A stretch of DNA of 64,000 nt, taken from CAYRJD01 sp965247395 (GTDB taxonomy: Bacteria; Actinomycetota; Acidimicrobiia; Acidimicrobiales; Poriferisodalaceae). A program made the translations under genes and the position numbers. Under the pieces are notes generated by a model. The model was not told the DNA's origin, did no database searches, and saw only the letters and a program-made list of their open reading frames with translations. The stretch lies in contig OZ252012.1 in assembly GCA_965247395.1 (NCBI GenBank), forward strand, positions 1,426,001 to 1,490,000, given 5' to 3'. This document shows positions 26,151-34,669 of this stretch, piece by piece (the stretch's first letter is position 1; the number at the start of each line of letters is the position of its first letter).

Positions 26151-26301
26151 AGCGGCAACAAGCTGACCGGGCGTGGCGCTAGTAGCAACCGCTGCGGGAG
26201 TGAGGCCAAGTTGGCTTAGCTAGCCGCTTGGATAACAGCGGCAACAAGCTGACCGGGCGTGGCGCTAGTAGCAACCGCTGCGGGAGTGAGGCCAAGTTGG
26301 C
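26151..26301. repeat. 65-base exact direct repeat spanning the hemD stop
   Basis: Bases 26151-26215 are repeated exactly at 26237-26301, with 21 bases between. The right-hand copy is coding sequence for the hemD C-terminus, and the left-hand copy lies just past the hemD stop codon. The 86-base period is not a multiple of three, so the extra copy would be read out of frame. It looks like a tandem duplication remnant of the 3' end of hemD. Confidence 0.95.
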
Positions 26302-27007
26302 GACAGGCCTCGGCGGTGGTATTACCGATGCAGACCACTGCGGTGGTCGGGTTGTGTTGATGATCATGCTTGCGCAGCTGCGCAAGATGTCCCTTCACCG
26401 CTGACGGTGATGCGAACACGACTACGTCTGCATTGGTGACATCGTCCAGCAGATGCTGCGACAAGTCTGGTTGAACCGTGCGGTAGGCCGCCACGGCGGT
26501 GACTTGCCAGCCTTGTGATCGCAATCCCGCTACAAGATCTGAGCGTCCTTGCTGCGCCATCGGCACGAAGCAGTGGTCGGTACGGCTGGGCGGCGGGAAA
26601 ACTTTCGCCAATTCGGCAGCGTTGTGAATAGTCGGCATGAGATCTGGCGGCCGATCGAGTTCTTGGGTGACTCGCTCGGCGGTGGCGGGACCGACCGCAG
26701 CGATTTTCAGATGGGCGAAACGCTTACGCACGCCGCGGCGATCTGCGCGTGCGAAGGTGGCGGCGATGGCGTTGGTAGAGGTAAATGCCGTCCAGCTGAA
26801 GCGATCGAGTCTCAGCAGTGCGTCGTCGAGAGGCTGGCCTCCGTCGGTGGGTGGAACGATGGTGATGGCGGGAGCTTTGATGATCTCCGCTCCGGCAGCC
26901 TCCAGGGCTTCGCTTAGGGGAAGCGATTGATGCGAGGCACGTGTGATGACCGTTTTGCAGCCACGCAAAGGCTGGGCGGTATCGCTTGGCTTACTTGGCG
27001 GAGGCAT
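26216..27007 (-). CDS. hemD: Uroporphyrinogen-III synthase
   Basis: HemD closes and inverts the hydroxymethylbilane chain to give uroporphyrinogen III. The 263-residue length and two-domain layout fit. The family is poorly conserved, but the blocks WTAFTSTNAI near residue 72, KIAAVGPATAERV near 103, DVVVFASPSAVKG near 195 and VVCIGNTTAEA near 223 are recognisable. Its place after hemC confirms it. The last 28 codons lie within a duplicated segment (26151-26301), so the present stop may have been shaped by that duplication. Confidence 0.88.
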   Translation of the reverse strand: MPPPSKPSDTAQPLRGCKTVITRASHQSLPLSEALEAAGAEIIKAPAITIVPPTDGGQPLDDALLRLDRFSWTAFTSTNAIAATFARADRRGVRKRFAHLKIAAVGPATAERVTQELDRPPDLMPTIHNAAELAKVFPPPSRTDHCFVPMAQQGRSDLVAGLRSQGWQVTAVAAYRTVQPDLSQHLLDDVTNADVVVFASPSAVKGHLAQLRKHDHQHNPTTAVVCIGNTTAEACRQLGLTPAAVATSATPGQLVAAVIQAAS

Positions 27008-27056
27008 TGTTATTTGGCGGTTATCTGGCGCTATTTGGCCGGGCTTGATGGCCGGG

Positions 27057-27992
27057 TCATTCGTGCCCTAGCAGCGCCGCGCCGCCAAGATCTTCAAGCA
27101 GGTGTCGGGCAAGCTCTGCCCCGAGTTTGATGGCTGGTGTTGCCGAACTGGGGTGCCCCAACACGATGCTGTCTTTGGTGGTGATGCTGTCCTTGGCAGT
27201 TAAGACCTGTTTACCGTCAAGGCTGGCCAGCATTGCAGTCATTTCCAAAGTGGCTTTGCTGGTGTCATCTCTCCACGTTGCAAGCGCACCTACCGGTAGA
27301 TCGCAGCCGCCGCCGAAGCCAGCCAGCAACGCCCGCTCGGCGGTGACGCAAATGGTGGTGGTGTAATCAACAATGCCTTCAAGTGCGGATTTGGTCTTGT
27401 GATCGTCTTCACGGCACTCCACTGCAATGGCCCCCTGCCCGGCCTGAGGTAACACAAGCTCCGTGCTGAGCACTTCGGCGCAGTGGTGCGTGAGCTCTAA
27501 TCGCTCGAGCGCGGCCATCGCGACGACAACCGCATCGATATCTTCTTTCTCCGTGGCGGCTAGGCGAGTTGCGATGTTGCCGCGCAAACCAACAAAATTC
27601 AGATCTGGCCGAAGATTGGCTAGCTGAACCTTGCGGCGGACAGAGCCGGTAGCCACGGTGGCGCCAGAAGCCAAATCGGTCAGTGAGGATCCGACCAGCG
27701 CGTCACGCACGTCGCCACGCTTTAGGAACCCAACCAGTGTGAGACCTTCGGTAGGTGTCGAACGCATGTCCTTGGCGCTGTGCGTTGCGATGTCGGCTCG
27801 GCCTTCAAGCACAGCGGCCTGCACCTCCACCACGAATACTCCTTGCCCGGCTAGTTGATCGATTGGGAGGTCGCGTTGCTTGTCGCCGGTGGTTGTGACC
27901 TGAACTAGTTCGGTGGCACCACCAAGCTCTGTCGCAACTTGAGTTGCCTGATACAGCGCCAGCGGGCTGGAGCGTGTTGCTATACGGAGCAA
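27057..27992 (-). CDS. hemC: Porphobilinogen deaminase
   Basis: HemC (hydroxymethylbilane synthase) joins four porphobilinogens on a dipyrromethane cofactor. The 311-residue protein shows the N-terminal RIATRSSPLALYQA block, the catalytic loop HSAKDMRSTP, the GSVRRKVQL segment, and the cofactor-attachment Cys in GFGGGCDLPVGA. Length is normal. It starts about 20 bases after hemA ends and is separated from hemD by about 50 bases. No hemB lies in this window. Confidence 0.96.
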   Translation of the reverse strand: MLRIATRSSPLALYQATQVATELGGATELVQVTTTGDKQRDLPIDQLAGQGVFVVEVQAAVLEGRADIATHSAKDMRSTPTEGLTLVGFLKRGDVRDALVGSSLTDLASGATVATGSVRRKVQLANLRPDLNFVGLRGNIATRLAATEKEDIDAVVVAMAALERLELTHHCAEVLSTELVLPQAGQGAIAVECREDDHKTKSALEGIVDYTTTICVTAERALLAGFGGGCDLPVGALATWRDDTSKATLEMTAMLASLDGKQVLTAKDSITTKDSIVLGHPSSATPAIKLGAELARHLLEDLGGAALLGHE

Positions 27993-28013
27993 GGCGAATC
28001 CGGCCTTGCCGAG

Positions 28014-29336
28014 CTAGATGTCAAACAGCCGACGAACCGAGTCCGTCAGCTGCAAGCCTTCATCGGTTCCAGCTGTGTCTTTTAGGGCCATCGTCGGCTT
28101 GTGTAAAAACTTTGCCACCAGCGACTTGGTCATCACTCGCACTGCTGTTCGGTGGGCATCGTCCCAGTCGGGATGACGAGCAAAGATGCGTTTAAGCTCA
28201 GCATCAGCAGCAACTTCGACCGATGAACGCATTGCCGTTATCAGCGGCGCGGCGCTGCGGGCGATGGCTGACTGGGAGTAACGCTTGACCTCGGCGTTGA
28301 TTATCTGTTGCACCAAGATCACTTCGTCCTGACGCTCCTGACGACCAGCGGCTGCAAACCGGGTGAGATCGTCCATGTCAAGCAGAGTCACGCCATCGAT
28401 TTGCGCCACAGAAGGATCGACATCGCGTGGCACGGCAATGTCCACAATTAATAGAGGTCGTCCTGCGCGCTGCGCGATGACATCGTCGAAATGAACGGCT
28501 TCGACGATGATCTGGCTGGCACCCGTGGCAGTGAGCAGCATGTCGACTTGGGTTAGGGCTTGTTCGAGTTCAGTCAGTGCGATGGCGCGTCCGCCTACCT
28601 GCTTCGCTAGTTCGTCTGCGTTTTCGTAGGTGCGGTTGGTGATCAGTATCTCTATCTCTGTCGGGCCGGATTCGTGGTCTCTAGTTCCGGCAGATTTTTT
28701 TGTGGATTTGTCGCCAGCCAGGGCCACAGCAACGGCCTGTGCCATCCCCCCTGCGCCGACGATAAGCACTTTGCGGTTAGCGAGGCTGCCGATCTGGCGA
28801 GTGGCCATGGCAACCGCAGCGTGTGGCACCGAAGCGGTGCTGCGGCTGATTTGTGTTTCAGCTCGGGCGCGCTTGGCAGCGATGATGCTGTGGCGGAACA
28901 GGTGGTTGAGGTTGGTCGCGCAGGTGGTGTTGGTGCGTGAGATTTCCCAGGCTGATTTGACCTGCCCGAGAATTTCCGACTCGCCGATGACAGCGGACTC
29001 AATTCCTGCGGCGACCGCGAACAGATGGCCAGCAGCCTGGGCGTCTTGGAATGAGTAGAGGTGTCGTTGGTCGCTGAGTGGGTGACCGGTGGATTGGTGA
29101 TCGAGGTGCGAGCGCAGCTCATCTAGAGCAGCAGTAACGCAGTCGGGGCTGTCGTTGGCGGTTGCCGCGTAGAACTCGGTGCGGTTGCAGGTGGAAACAA
29201 TGACGGCTTCGTCGATGTGTTCACCTTGCGTTAGCTCGGCGAGGTGTTGGGCCAGGTCGGTCTGCTCAACGCTGCAGCGTTCAAGCAGGTCAAGAGAAGT
29301 GCTTTTGTGGCTGATGCCCATTACGACAATTGACAC
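28014..29336 (-). CDS. hemA: Glutamyl-tRNA reductase
   Basis: HemA reduces glutamyl-tRNA to glutamate-1-semialdehyde, the first step of C5 haem synthesis. The 440-residue protein has the N-terminal GISHKSTSLDLLE block, the catalytic Cys in VSTCNRTEFY, the AAGIESAVIGESEILGQVK block and a Rossmann motif VLIVGAGGMAQAVA. The C-terminal dimerisation helix ends in LTDSVRRLFDI. It heads the hemA-hemC-hemD-hemL series on the minus strand. Confidence 0.97.
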   Translation of the reverse strand: MSIVVMGISHKSTSLDLLERCSVEQTDLAQHLAELTQGEHIDEAVIVSTCNRTEFYAATANDSPDCVTAALDELRSHLDHQSTGHPLSDQRHLYSFQDAQAAGHLFAVAAGIESAVIGESEILGQVKSAWEISRTNTTCATNLNHLFRHSIIAAKRARAETQISRSTASVPHAAVAMATRQIGSLANRKVLIVGAGGMAQAVAVALAGDKSTKKSAGTRDHESGPTEIEILITNRTYENADELAKQVGGRAIALTELEQALTQVDMLLTATGASQIIVEAVHFDDVIAQRAGRPLLIVDIAVPRDVDPSVAQIDGVTLLDMDDLTRFAAAGRQERQDEVILVQQIINAEVKRYSQSAIARSAAPLITAMRSSVEVAADAELKRIFARHPDWDDAHRTAVRVMTKSLVAKFLHKPTMALKDTAGTDEGLQLTDSVRRLFDI

Positions 29337-29443
29337 GGATGAACCTAGGTCGGCAAGAGGGAAGGCAGCCTCGAAGCCTATGGGCGCTTAGCGAACGTGG
29401 GTTAATCGGGGCTATCACCTGTGCAGGGGCTATTACCCGTCAT

Positions 29444-29533
29444 TCACCATTGCCCAAACGCAAGTTGAATGGTGGCAGTGAGCAATATCAACGCTGCTAA
29501 GGCGGCCAAGGTAACTGCGGGGCCACGTCTCAC
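29444..29533 (-). CDS. Candidate 29-residue single-helix peptide coupled to the SAM hydrolase gene
   Basis: A GTG codon at 29533 overlaps the SAM hydrolase stop as GTGA, the same coupling used by nearby genes. It opens a 29-codon frame ending at TGA (29444-29446). The predicted peptide starts with Arg residues and continues with an unbroken hydrophobic stretch (AVTLAALAALILLTATIQLA), so it would be a one-helix membrane peptide. There is no family to compare with. The evidence is the overlap and the composition only, so it may be chance. Confidence 0.4.
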   Translation of the reverse strand: MRRGPAVTLAALAALILLTATIQLAFGQW

Positions 29534-30495
29534 TTGGCTTCGCCTTTGGCCTCGTTAATTGTGACCTCGCTAATTGCGATCTCGTTGACTACTTCTTTGA
29601 CTTTTTGTAGGCGCACCTCGGTGCCGACGGCAAGGCCGATGTCGGCAGCGGTTTCATTGCCACCAACTAGCACTTCCAGCATGGCGTGGACATCCTCGGC
29701 AAGGATCAACCGGCCTGGTGCGGCGCTTGCTTGAGTGGGTTGGGACAAGGTTGGTTGAGACAAGGTTGGCTGGGACAAGGCCGGCTGGGACAAGGTTGCG
29801 AGCCGAGTGTCCTCTCCAAAGCTGACTTTGAGCGACTCACCGGGCGTTATCAACTCAGCCAGCACGGAGCGGTCGATGTTGAGCTGAGCCACACCGCTGT
29901 TGTCCAGAGAGAGCACCTCGGCCACCAAAGTGCCGTCGTCTTCAGTGCGTGGCATCGACAACACGGACGGCAGCAACAGGGCTGAGTCGATCGGTTCGCC
30001 GATGCTTTCCAACGGCTCACCTTTACAAATACGCGCCACTGCGGGTGCCAAGACATCCCGAGCGGGGTGGATCGCCGCGATTGGCGCGGCATCGTCAGAC
30101 GAGGCTTCGCTTGGCGTGACGGCGACTGAATCTTCGCCGGATATGCGCACAGCTAAATCAGTGCCGCCAACCAGGGCAACTGCGGCCGCTAGCACGCCGT
30201 TGTCGGGGCCGACTAGCACGGCTTGGCCGTCACCAACCTCAACCGCAATCGCGGGACGTTCCAGTCGCCTGCCGACCGATGCCAGCACTACGCCGGTCGC
30301 AAGATGAGGCACGCTGCGAGCCAGCATCAAAGCGGCGGCCTTGGTGTCTCCCGGGTCTATGTAATGGCACAGATCAATGACGGTGAGTGATTCGCAGTGG
30401 TCTCGCAGAATCGAATGAATCAAACCAACGGACTCGTCGCGCAGACCAAGGTCGGTAATGCAGGTAACGGTGCTGAACCGCAGCGGTGCTTTCAC
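29530..30495 (-). CDS. SAM hydrolase (SAM hydroxide adenosyltransferase, DUF62 family)
   Basis: The family cleaves S-adenosylmethionine to adenosine and methionine using an activated water. The 321-residue protein shows the N-terminal TDLGLRDESVG motif and the VGPDNGVLAAAV motif near residue 95, both family hallmarks. The C-terminal barrel is interrupted near residues 235-255 by repeated LSQPT units (four or five copies, encoded by a 15-base repeat at about 29740-29800). The GTG start at 30495 is the only usable start after an in-frame stop. It lies between proC and hemA on the same strand. Confidence 0.88.
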   Translation of the reverse strand: MKAPLRFSTVTCITDLGLRDESVGLIHSILRDHCESLTVIDLCHYIDPGDTKAAALMLARSVPHLATGVVLASVGRRLERPAIAVEVGDGQAVLVGPDNGVLAAAVALVGGTDLAVRISGEDSVAVTPSEASSDDAAPIAAIHPARDVLAPAVARICKGEPLESIGEPIDSALLLPSVLSMPRTEDDGTLVAEVLSLDNSGVAQLNIDRSVLAELITPGESLKVSFGEDTRLATLSQPALSQPTLSQPTLSQPTQASAAPGRLILAEDVHAMLEVLVGGNETAADIGLAVGTEVRLQKVKEVVNEIAISEVTINEAKGEAK

Positions 30496-30596
30496 AGTGC
30501 TTGCTTCGGCGGTGTTTTCTTCGACAGTGTTTTCTTCTTTAATGCTTGCTTGTCAGTGTTTGCTTGTAAGTGCTCGCCGGATGCTTTACAGCTTGC

Positions 30597-31451
30597 TCAG
30601 TTAGCTGGTGGTGCGGTGGCACGGCCCAGTTGTGCCGATCGTTGCGTCGCTGCCTCTACCGCGCTGGCGAACGCTGCTCGCACGCTGTGTTTCTCAAGCT
30701 CCCTCAAACCAGCAGCGGTGGTGCCGCCCGGTGAAGTGACATTGGCTCGCAGATCTGCTGCTTGGGTGCCCTCGCTGATTCCTTCGCGCAGCAGCGTGGC
30801 CGAGCCCAACAGGGTCTGCGTGGTTAGCTCGGTAGCAACTTGTCGGGTGAGGCCGGCCGCTACGCCCGCATCGATCATCGCCTCGGCTACCAAGAACACG
30901 TACGCCGGACCTGATCCAGACAACCCGGTCACCGCATCAAGTTCGGCCTCAGTGGTGCGGACCACAGTGCCCACCGCCGACAAGACCTCTTCGGCCCAGT
31001 CGAGATAGCTCGCAGCGTGGTCGTTGCCGCATATGGCCGCGGCTCCTTGACCCACCAAGGCAGGCGTGTTCGGCATGGCTCGGATGATCGGCATCAGAGT
31101 GTCTTCATTGGAGACGGCCCGCTCAATGGTGGCGATGGTTACGCCCGCAGCAATAGAAAGGATGCAGTTGGAGTGTCTAGCCGCGGCCGCCGCTACGACG
31201 GGTATCACGTTGGGCTTGGTGGCGAGAATTGTGTTGGGCAACTGGCCGACCATGTAGCTGGGTATGGCGCTGTGGTTGATGCCAGTCTCGGTCTTTACTT
31301 TGTAGCGCTCGGCCAGAAAAGCACGGCGTTCTGTTAGCGGCTCGATTACAAGAACATCGGCAGGTTTGTACTTCCCCGCTTTAAGTAACCCAGACAGCAG
31401 AGCCTCACCCATCTTGCCGCCGCCCACAATCACAAGCCCAAGCTCAGTCAT
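30597..31451 (-). CDS. proC: Pyrroline-5-carboxylate reductase
   Basis: ProC makes proline from pyrroline-5-carboxylate with NAD(P)H. The 284-residue protein begins with the Rossmann motif VIVGGGKMGEALLSGLL. It contains the PNTPALVGQGAAAI block, the LSGSGPAYVF block and the C-terminal signature LRANVTSPGGTTAAGL. Length is normal. It is separated by about 100 bases from the SAM hydrolase gene downstream and by about 170 bases from the YbjN-like gene upstream, which carries a hairpin. Confidence 0.96.
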   Translation of the reverse strand: MTELGLVIVGGGKMGEALLSGLLKAGKYKPADVLVIEPLTERRAFLAERYKVKTETGINHSAIPSYMVGQLPNTILATKPNVIPVVAAAAARHSNCILSIAAGVTIATIERAVSNEDTLMPIIRAMPNTPALVGQGAAAICGNDHAASYLDWAEEVLSAVGTVVRTTEAELDAVTGLSGSGPAYVFLVAEAMIDAGVAAGLTRQVATELTTQTLLGSATLLREGISEGTQAADLRANVTSPGGTTAAGLRELEKHSVRAAFASAVEAATQRSAQLGRATAPPAN

Positions 31452-31502
31452 GGCTTCACGCTAACCGTGCTAAGTGTTTGCGGTACTAACAACTTGGTGT
31501 CT

Positions 31503-31547
31503 GAACGGCACCGCACTACTCACTTCCTATGCAGCGCAGTGCCGTTC
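31503..31547. other. Imperfect inverted repeat between the YbjN-like gene and proC
   Basis: GAACGGCACCGC at 31503-31514 can pair with GCAGTGCCGTTC at 31536-31547 with one mismatch and a loop of about 21 bases. No T-run follows on the minus strand, so it is not a standard intrinsic terminator. It could be a processing or attenuation structure, or an operator. Confidence 0.4.
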
Positions 31548-31618
31548 GGACAGCGCTCAAGGTAGTGGAGTATTTGATTTTGGCAAGGAGGATTATTTTG
31601 GCGCTCTTGCGGCTGCGG

Positions 31619-32113
31619 TTAGCTCTTGGGTTTGACCCCGTGGCCCATCGACAACAGCGCCTGAAAATCTCGCTCGACATAAGTCCAGAGCGAGCCGATG
31701 ATGCGATCAAGCTCATCCTCATCGACGGCGTGTGTTGGAAGCTCGCCGGTGAGGTAGTAAGCGTCTTCGGGGCCGATGCAAAACTGAGCGCCAACCAGCG
31801 AATGGTTTCGCCGCAGTAAAAACTCGTTGACTTCGTCAACGCGTTGAGTGGCGATAGGCAAAACGTATGTCTCGTAAGCCAGGGTGCGTTGGCGCAGCGT
31901 CAGCCAAATGGCAATGACATCGCGCGTGTCGCCAGCTAGTCGGATGTACCAGCGGAGCGGGATGGTGTCGTCACGACTGACGTCGAGCAACAATGGTCGT
32001 TCAAGTGTGTCGTCGATTTTGTTCGGCTGACTGCGCCGCCATTCATCTAACCACTCATCGATTCGCTGCTCTAGCGCCGCAAGCTCTTCGTCGGTTGCGG
32101 GGGGCCTAGTCAT
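31619..32113 (-). CDS. YbjN / type III chaperone-like fold protein
   Basis: This 164-residue protein resembles the YbjN-domain proteins that sit next to mshA in many actinobacteria. The visible signs are the LRWYIRLAGDTRDVIAIWLTLRQRTLAYETYVLP core, an LLRRNHSLVGAQFCIG segment, and the alternating strand-helix pattern of that fold. The function is not established. It starts 115 bases after the mshA stop on the same strand. The assignment leans partly on context. Confidence 0.7.
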   Translation of the reverse strand: MTRPPATDEELAALEQRIDEWLDEWRRSQPNKIDDTLERPLLLDVSRDDTIPLRWYIRLAGDTRDVIAIWLTLRQRTLAYETYVLPIATQRVDEVNEFLLRRNHSLVGAQFCIGPEDAYYLTGELPTHAVDEDELDRIIGSLWTYVERDFQALLSMGHGVKPKS

Positions 32114-32228
32114 AGAAATCTGATCATAGAAATCTGGGCCATAGCGATCTGGGCAAGCAAGCTTGTCGGCTGCGACTACAGATGCCTACAGATATGTCAC
32201 ACCCGCGCGCGATGCTTACCCGCAAGAT

Positions 32229-33557
32229 TTAAACGCAGGCGACCAGCAACTCACGCGCGGTCAGGCTTGCGAGCACCTCCGCAGCGGTGGCAGCGGAAGC
32301 TTCCCAGGTGTGGTCAGCAGCGTGAGCACTCCCACCACTTCCCAACCGAGAAGCAAGAATGGGGTCTTCTAAGACACGATCAATTTGAACCGCAAACTGA
32401 GCGGGGTCACGGTCGCTCACTAGCAGGCCGGTAACGCCATCGGTAACGCTTCGGCTAAGCCCACCAACGTTGGATGCGACTACAGGTATGCCGCAGGCGG
32501 CGGCTTCAAGCGCAACCAGGCCAAACGATTCCGACCGGCTAGGCACCAAGCAGATGTCGGCGGCTCGATAGTAAATAGGAAGGAGGTGGTGCGATTGAGG
32601 TGGAACAAATATGACTCGTTGAGTTAGGCCAAGGTCTGCAACAAGTTTGTGGAGTTCGTCGAGTGTGCGTTCTCCTTCCTGACCACTGGGCCCACCAACG
32701 ATCATCAAGCGAGCGTCACTAAAACGAGAAAGCGCCAGGGCTCGAACGGCAACGTCAGCGCCTTTTAGCGGTTGCAATCGTCCAACGAACAAGAGTGTGG
32801 GAGTTCCGGGAGTCACCGCTTCAGCGGACTGTGTTTCGGCAAGGCCGAGCTCTACCCGGGCTGCGTGTTTGTCGCCTGGCGAAAACAGTTCCAGGTTCAC
32901 ACCAGGGGTAAGGATTCGGATTCGTTCGGGCACCACGTCGTATAGCTCGCACAACTGGTGTGCCTCAGGCTCACTAGAGGCGAACACGACATCAGCACAG
33001 TCCATTACCTCTTGTTCGGCAAGCGCACGATGGATGGGTTCAACGTCTCCATTGCGAGACTTAATTCGGGCAAGCGTGTGGAAGGTGACCGCTAGCGGCA
33101 CATCGAGTTCGTGCTTGAGGCGATGACCGGCCACACCTGACAGCCAGTAGTGAGCGTGGATGGCGTCAACCGGTCGTTGCGCTATGTGCTCCGCTACACG
33201 GTCGGCGTACAGGTCAATTACTGCCGGGAGATCTTCTTTATCAAGGCCGAGCGGTCCAGCGTCGATGTGGGTCAGGCGAATGCCGGACGCCATTTCAACG
33301 TGAGTTGGAGTGTCGGAATCAGTACGACGTACATAGATGTCGCAACGCGTGCCTATTGCGGTCATGGCCGCTGAGAGTTCACGGACATAGATATTGAGAC
33401 CGCCGCCGTCGCCTATGCCCGGGACTGACAACGGGGAGGTGTGCATCGACAGTATTGCCAGCGATTTGGGTGCTGCTAGGCGTTCACCTAGCTGATCTTC
33501 ACCCGGCAACGCAAGCGGCAGTCGGTCGCCAAAACCTGGCTGCGGCTGTATTTGCAC
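32229..33557 (-). CDS. mshA: D-inositol-3-phosphate glycosyltransferase (mycothiol synthesis)
   Basis: MshA joins N-acetylglucosamine to inositol phosphate, the first committed step of mycothiol synthesis. This GT4 glycosyltransferase of 442 residues shows the GIGDGGGLNIYVRELSAAM block near the N-terminus, a FVGRLQPLKGADVAVRAL motif, and the nucleotide-sugar site PSRSESFGLVALEAAACG. The neighbouring YbjN-like gene is the usual actinobacterial context. Its presence means the cell probably makes mycothiol. Confidence 0.93.
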   Translation of the reverse strand: MQIQPQPGFGDRLPLALPGEDQLGERLAAPKSLAILSMHTSPLSVPGIGDGGGLNIYVRELSAAMTAIGTRCDIYVRRTDSDTPTHVEMASGIRLTHIDAGPLGLDKEDLPAVIDLYADRVAEHIAQRPVDAIHAHYWLSGVAGHRLKHELDVPLAVTFHTLARIKSRNGDVEPIHRALAEQEVMDCADVVFASSEPEAHQLCELYDVVPERIRILTPGVNLELFSPGDKHAARVELGLAETQSAEAVTPGTPTLLFVGRLQPLKGADVAVRALALSRFSDARLMIVGGPSGQEGERTLDELHKLVADLGLTQRVIFVPPQSHHLLPIYYRAADICLVPSRSESFGLVALEAAACGIPVVASNVGGLSRSVTDGVTGLLVSDRDPAQFAVQIDRVLEDPILASRLGSGGSAHAADHTWEASAATAAEVLASLTARELLVACV

Positions 33558-33567
33558 GGCAACAACC

Positions 33568-34653
33568 TTAGAAGCGAATCAGGTCAATCGCCCACAACCA
33601 GGCTGGGGCGATGGCGAATAACCCGCCTAGGCGACATAGCGGCCAGTTGCTGATTAGAGGTGAGAGCAGCAGGTTTTGCGGAGCTTGCTGACCTGCCTTG
33701 CGAGAGCGAGCCATTTGGTAACGGGCCGTGAGGCTCTGCCCCAACAGCAAAGTGACTACTGCGACGATCATCAATTTCAATGCATCTTCCGGTGCGTAAG
33801 GCGGCAGCGACACTGCGGTTATTGCAAAGATCATGGCGCAAGCACCTGTGAGGCCGGCAAAGATTCCGGCTAGTCGGCGTAGTTCTTGGCGGATGCTCTC
33901 CGATTCGCTTCGGCGAGACTTCCGGCGTAAGAATTTTGCACTGTTCCGCAAGGTCTTCGTCAGTACCTTCAAAGGGTCAACGCCTACCCCACCCCAGATG
34001 CTTGCGCCAGTGTCGTAGGTAAACACGACACACACCAGTACCACCGCTCCTGACACGGTTTCTTGCGCCAACGCCGCAGCCGCGCAGGCTGGAATACCGA
34101 CTATTAGCCACGCCAGTACAAGCTCCCCTGCCCGGTTCAATGCCTTGGCTAGTTGACGTTCCACTTGCCAGCTAACGATCACGCTGCCGAGCGCAGCACC
34201 CGTGACAACAACACCTGCAAGGCGCAGATCAACCAGGCCTGAAAACGCCAACATCGCTGCTAACACGGCGCTGATCGGCCTAATTGTCCCGTCGGCTAGG
34301 CCCTGATTCTTATTGGGACCTGGTTCGAATCTTCTCCGGTGCGCTGGCGTTCTTCGGCTTGGCCCGTCGGCTAGGCCCTGATCTTTGTTGGGACTCCTAT
34401 TGGCAGTGGTGTAGTCAGTGGAGTTGTCGGGGTTGCGGCGCGCAGCGTTTTGCCAACCACCGAGACTTGCTGCAGCCAGCAACAAGACTCCGAATGCGAT
34501 CGGGTGAGCAGCCAGTGCAACTAGTTGAGATACGAACCACAGCAGCACCCAGCGATATCGCTCAGCGGAGCTAATGCTGTATCCACTGGATCCAGTGGCG
34601 GAACCGTTCGTGGGGTGAGGCCTGGACGTCAAAGCAGCACTGGGATCCACCAT
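33568..34653 (-). CDS. Membrane protein of unknown function downstream of a MoaD-like gene
   Basis: I cannot place this 361-residue protein. It has about seven hydrophobic segments: two in the first 70 residues and the rest from about residue 127 on. Between them lies an Arg/Pro/Asn-rich hydrophilic insert (residues 68-120) holding two copies of a unit of the form GPNKNQGLADG. The DNA copies are at about 34289-34325 and 34363-34398. The SGAVVLVCVVFTYDTGASIWGG segment vaguely recalls membrane nucleotidyltransferases, but key motifs are not evident. It sits 10 bases upstream of mshA and may be in its operon. Confidence 0.6.
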   Translation of the reverse strand: MVDPSAALTSRPHPTNGSATGSSGYSISSAERYRWVLLWFVSQLVALAAHPIAFGVLLLAAASLGGWQNAARRNPDNSTDYTTANRSPNKDQGLADGPSRRTPAHRRRFEPGPNKNQGLADGTIRPISAVLAAMLAFSGLVDLRLAGVVVTGAALGSVIVSWQVERQLAKALNRAGELVLAWLIVGIPACAAAALAQETVSGAVVLVCVVFTYDTGASIWGGVGVDPLKVLTKTLRNSAKFLRRKSRRSESESIRQELRRLAGIFAGLTGACAMIFAITAVSLPPYAPEDALKLMIVAVVTLLLGQSLTARYQMARSRKAGQQAPQNLLLSPLISNWPLCRLGGLFAIAPAWLWAIDLIRF

Positions 34654-34669
34654 AGAGCTGGCCGACAGA

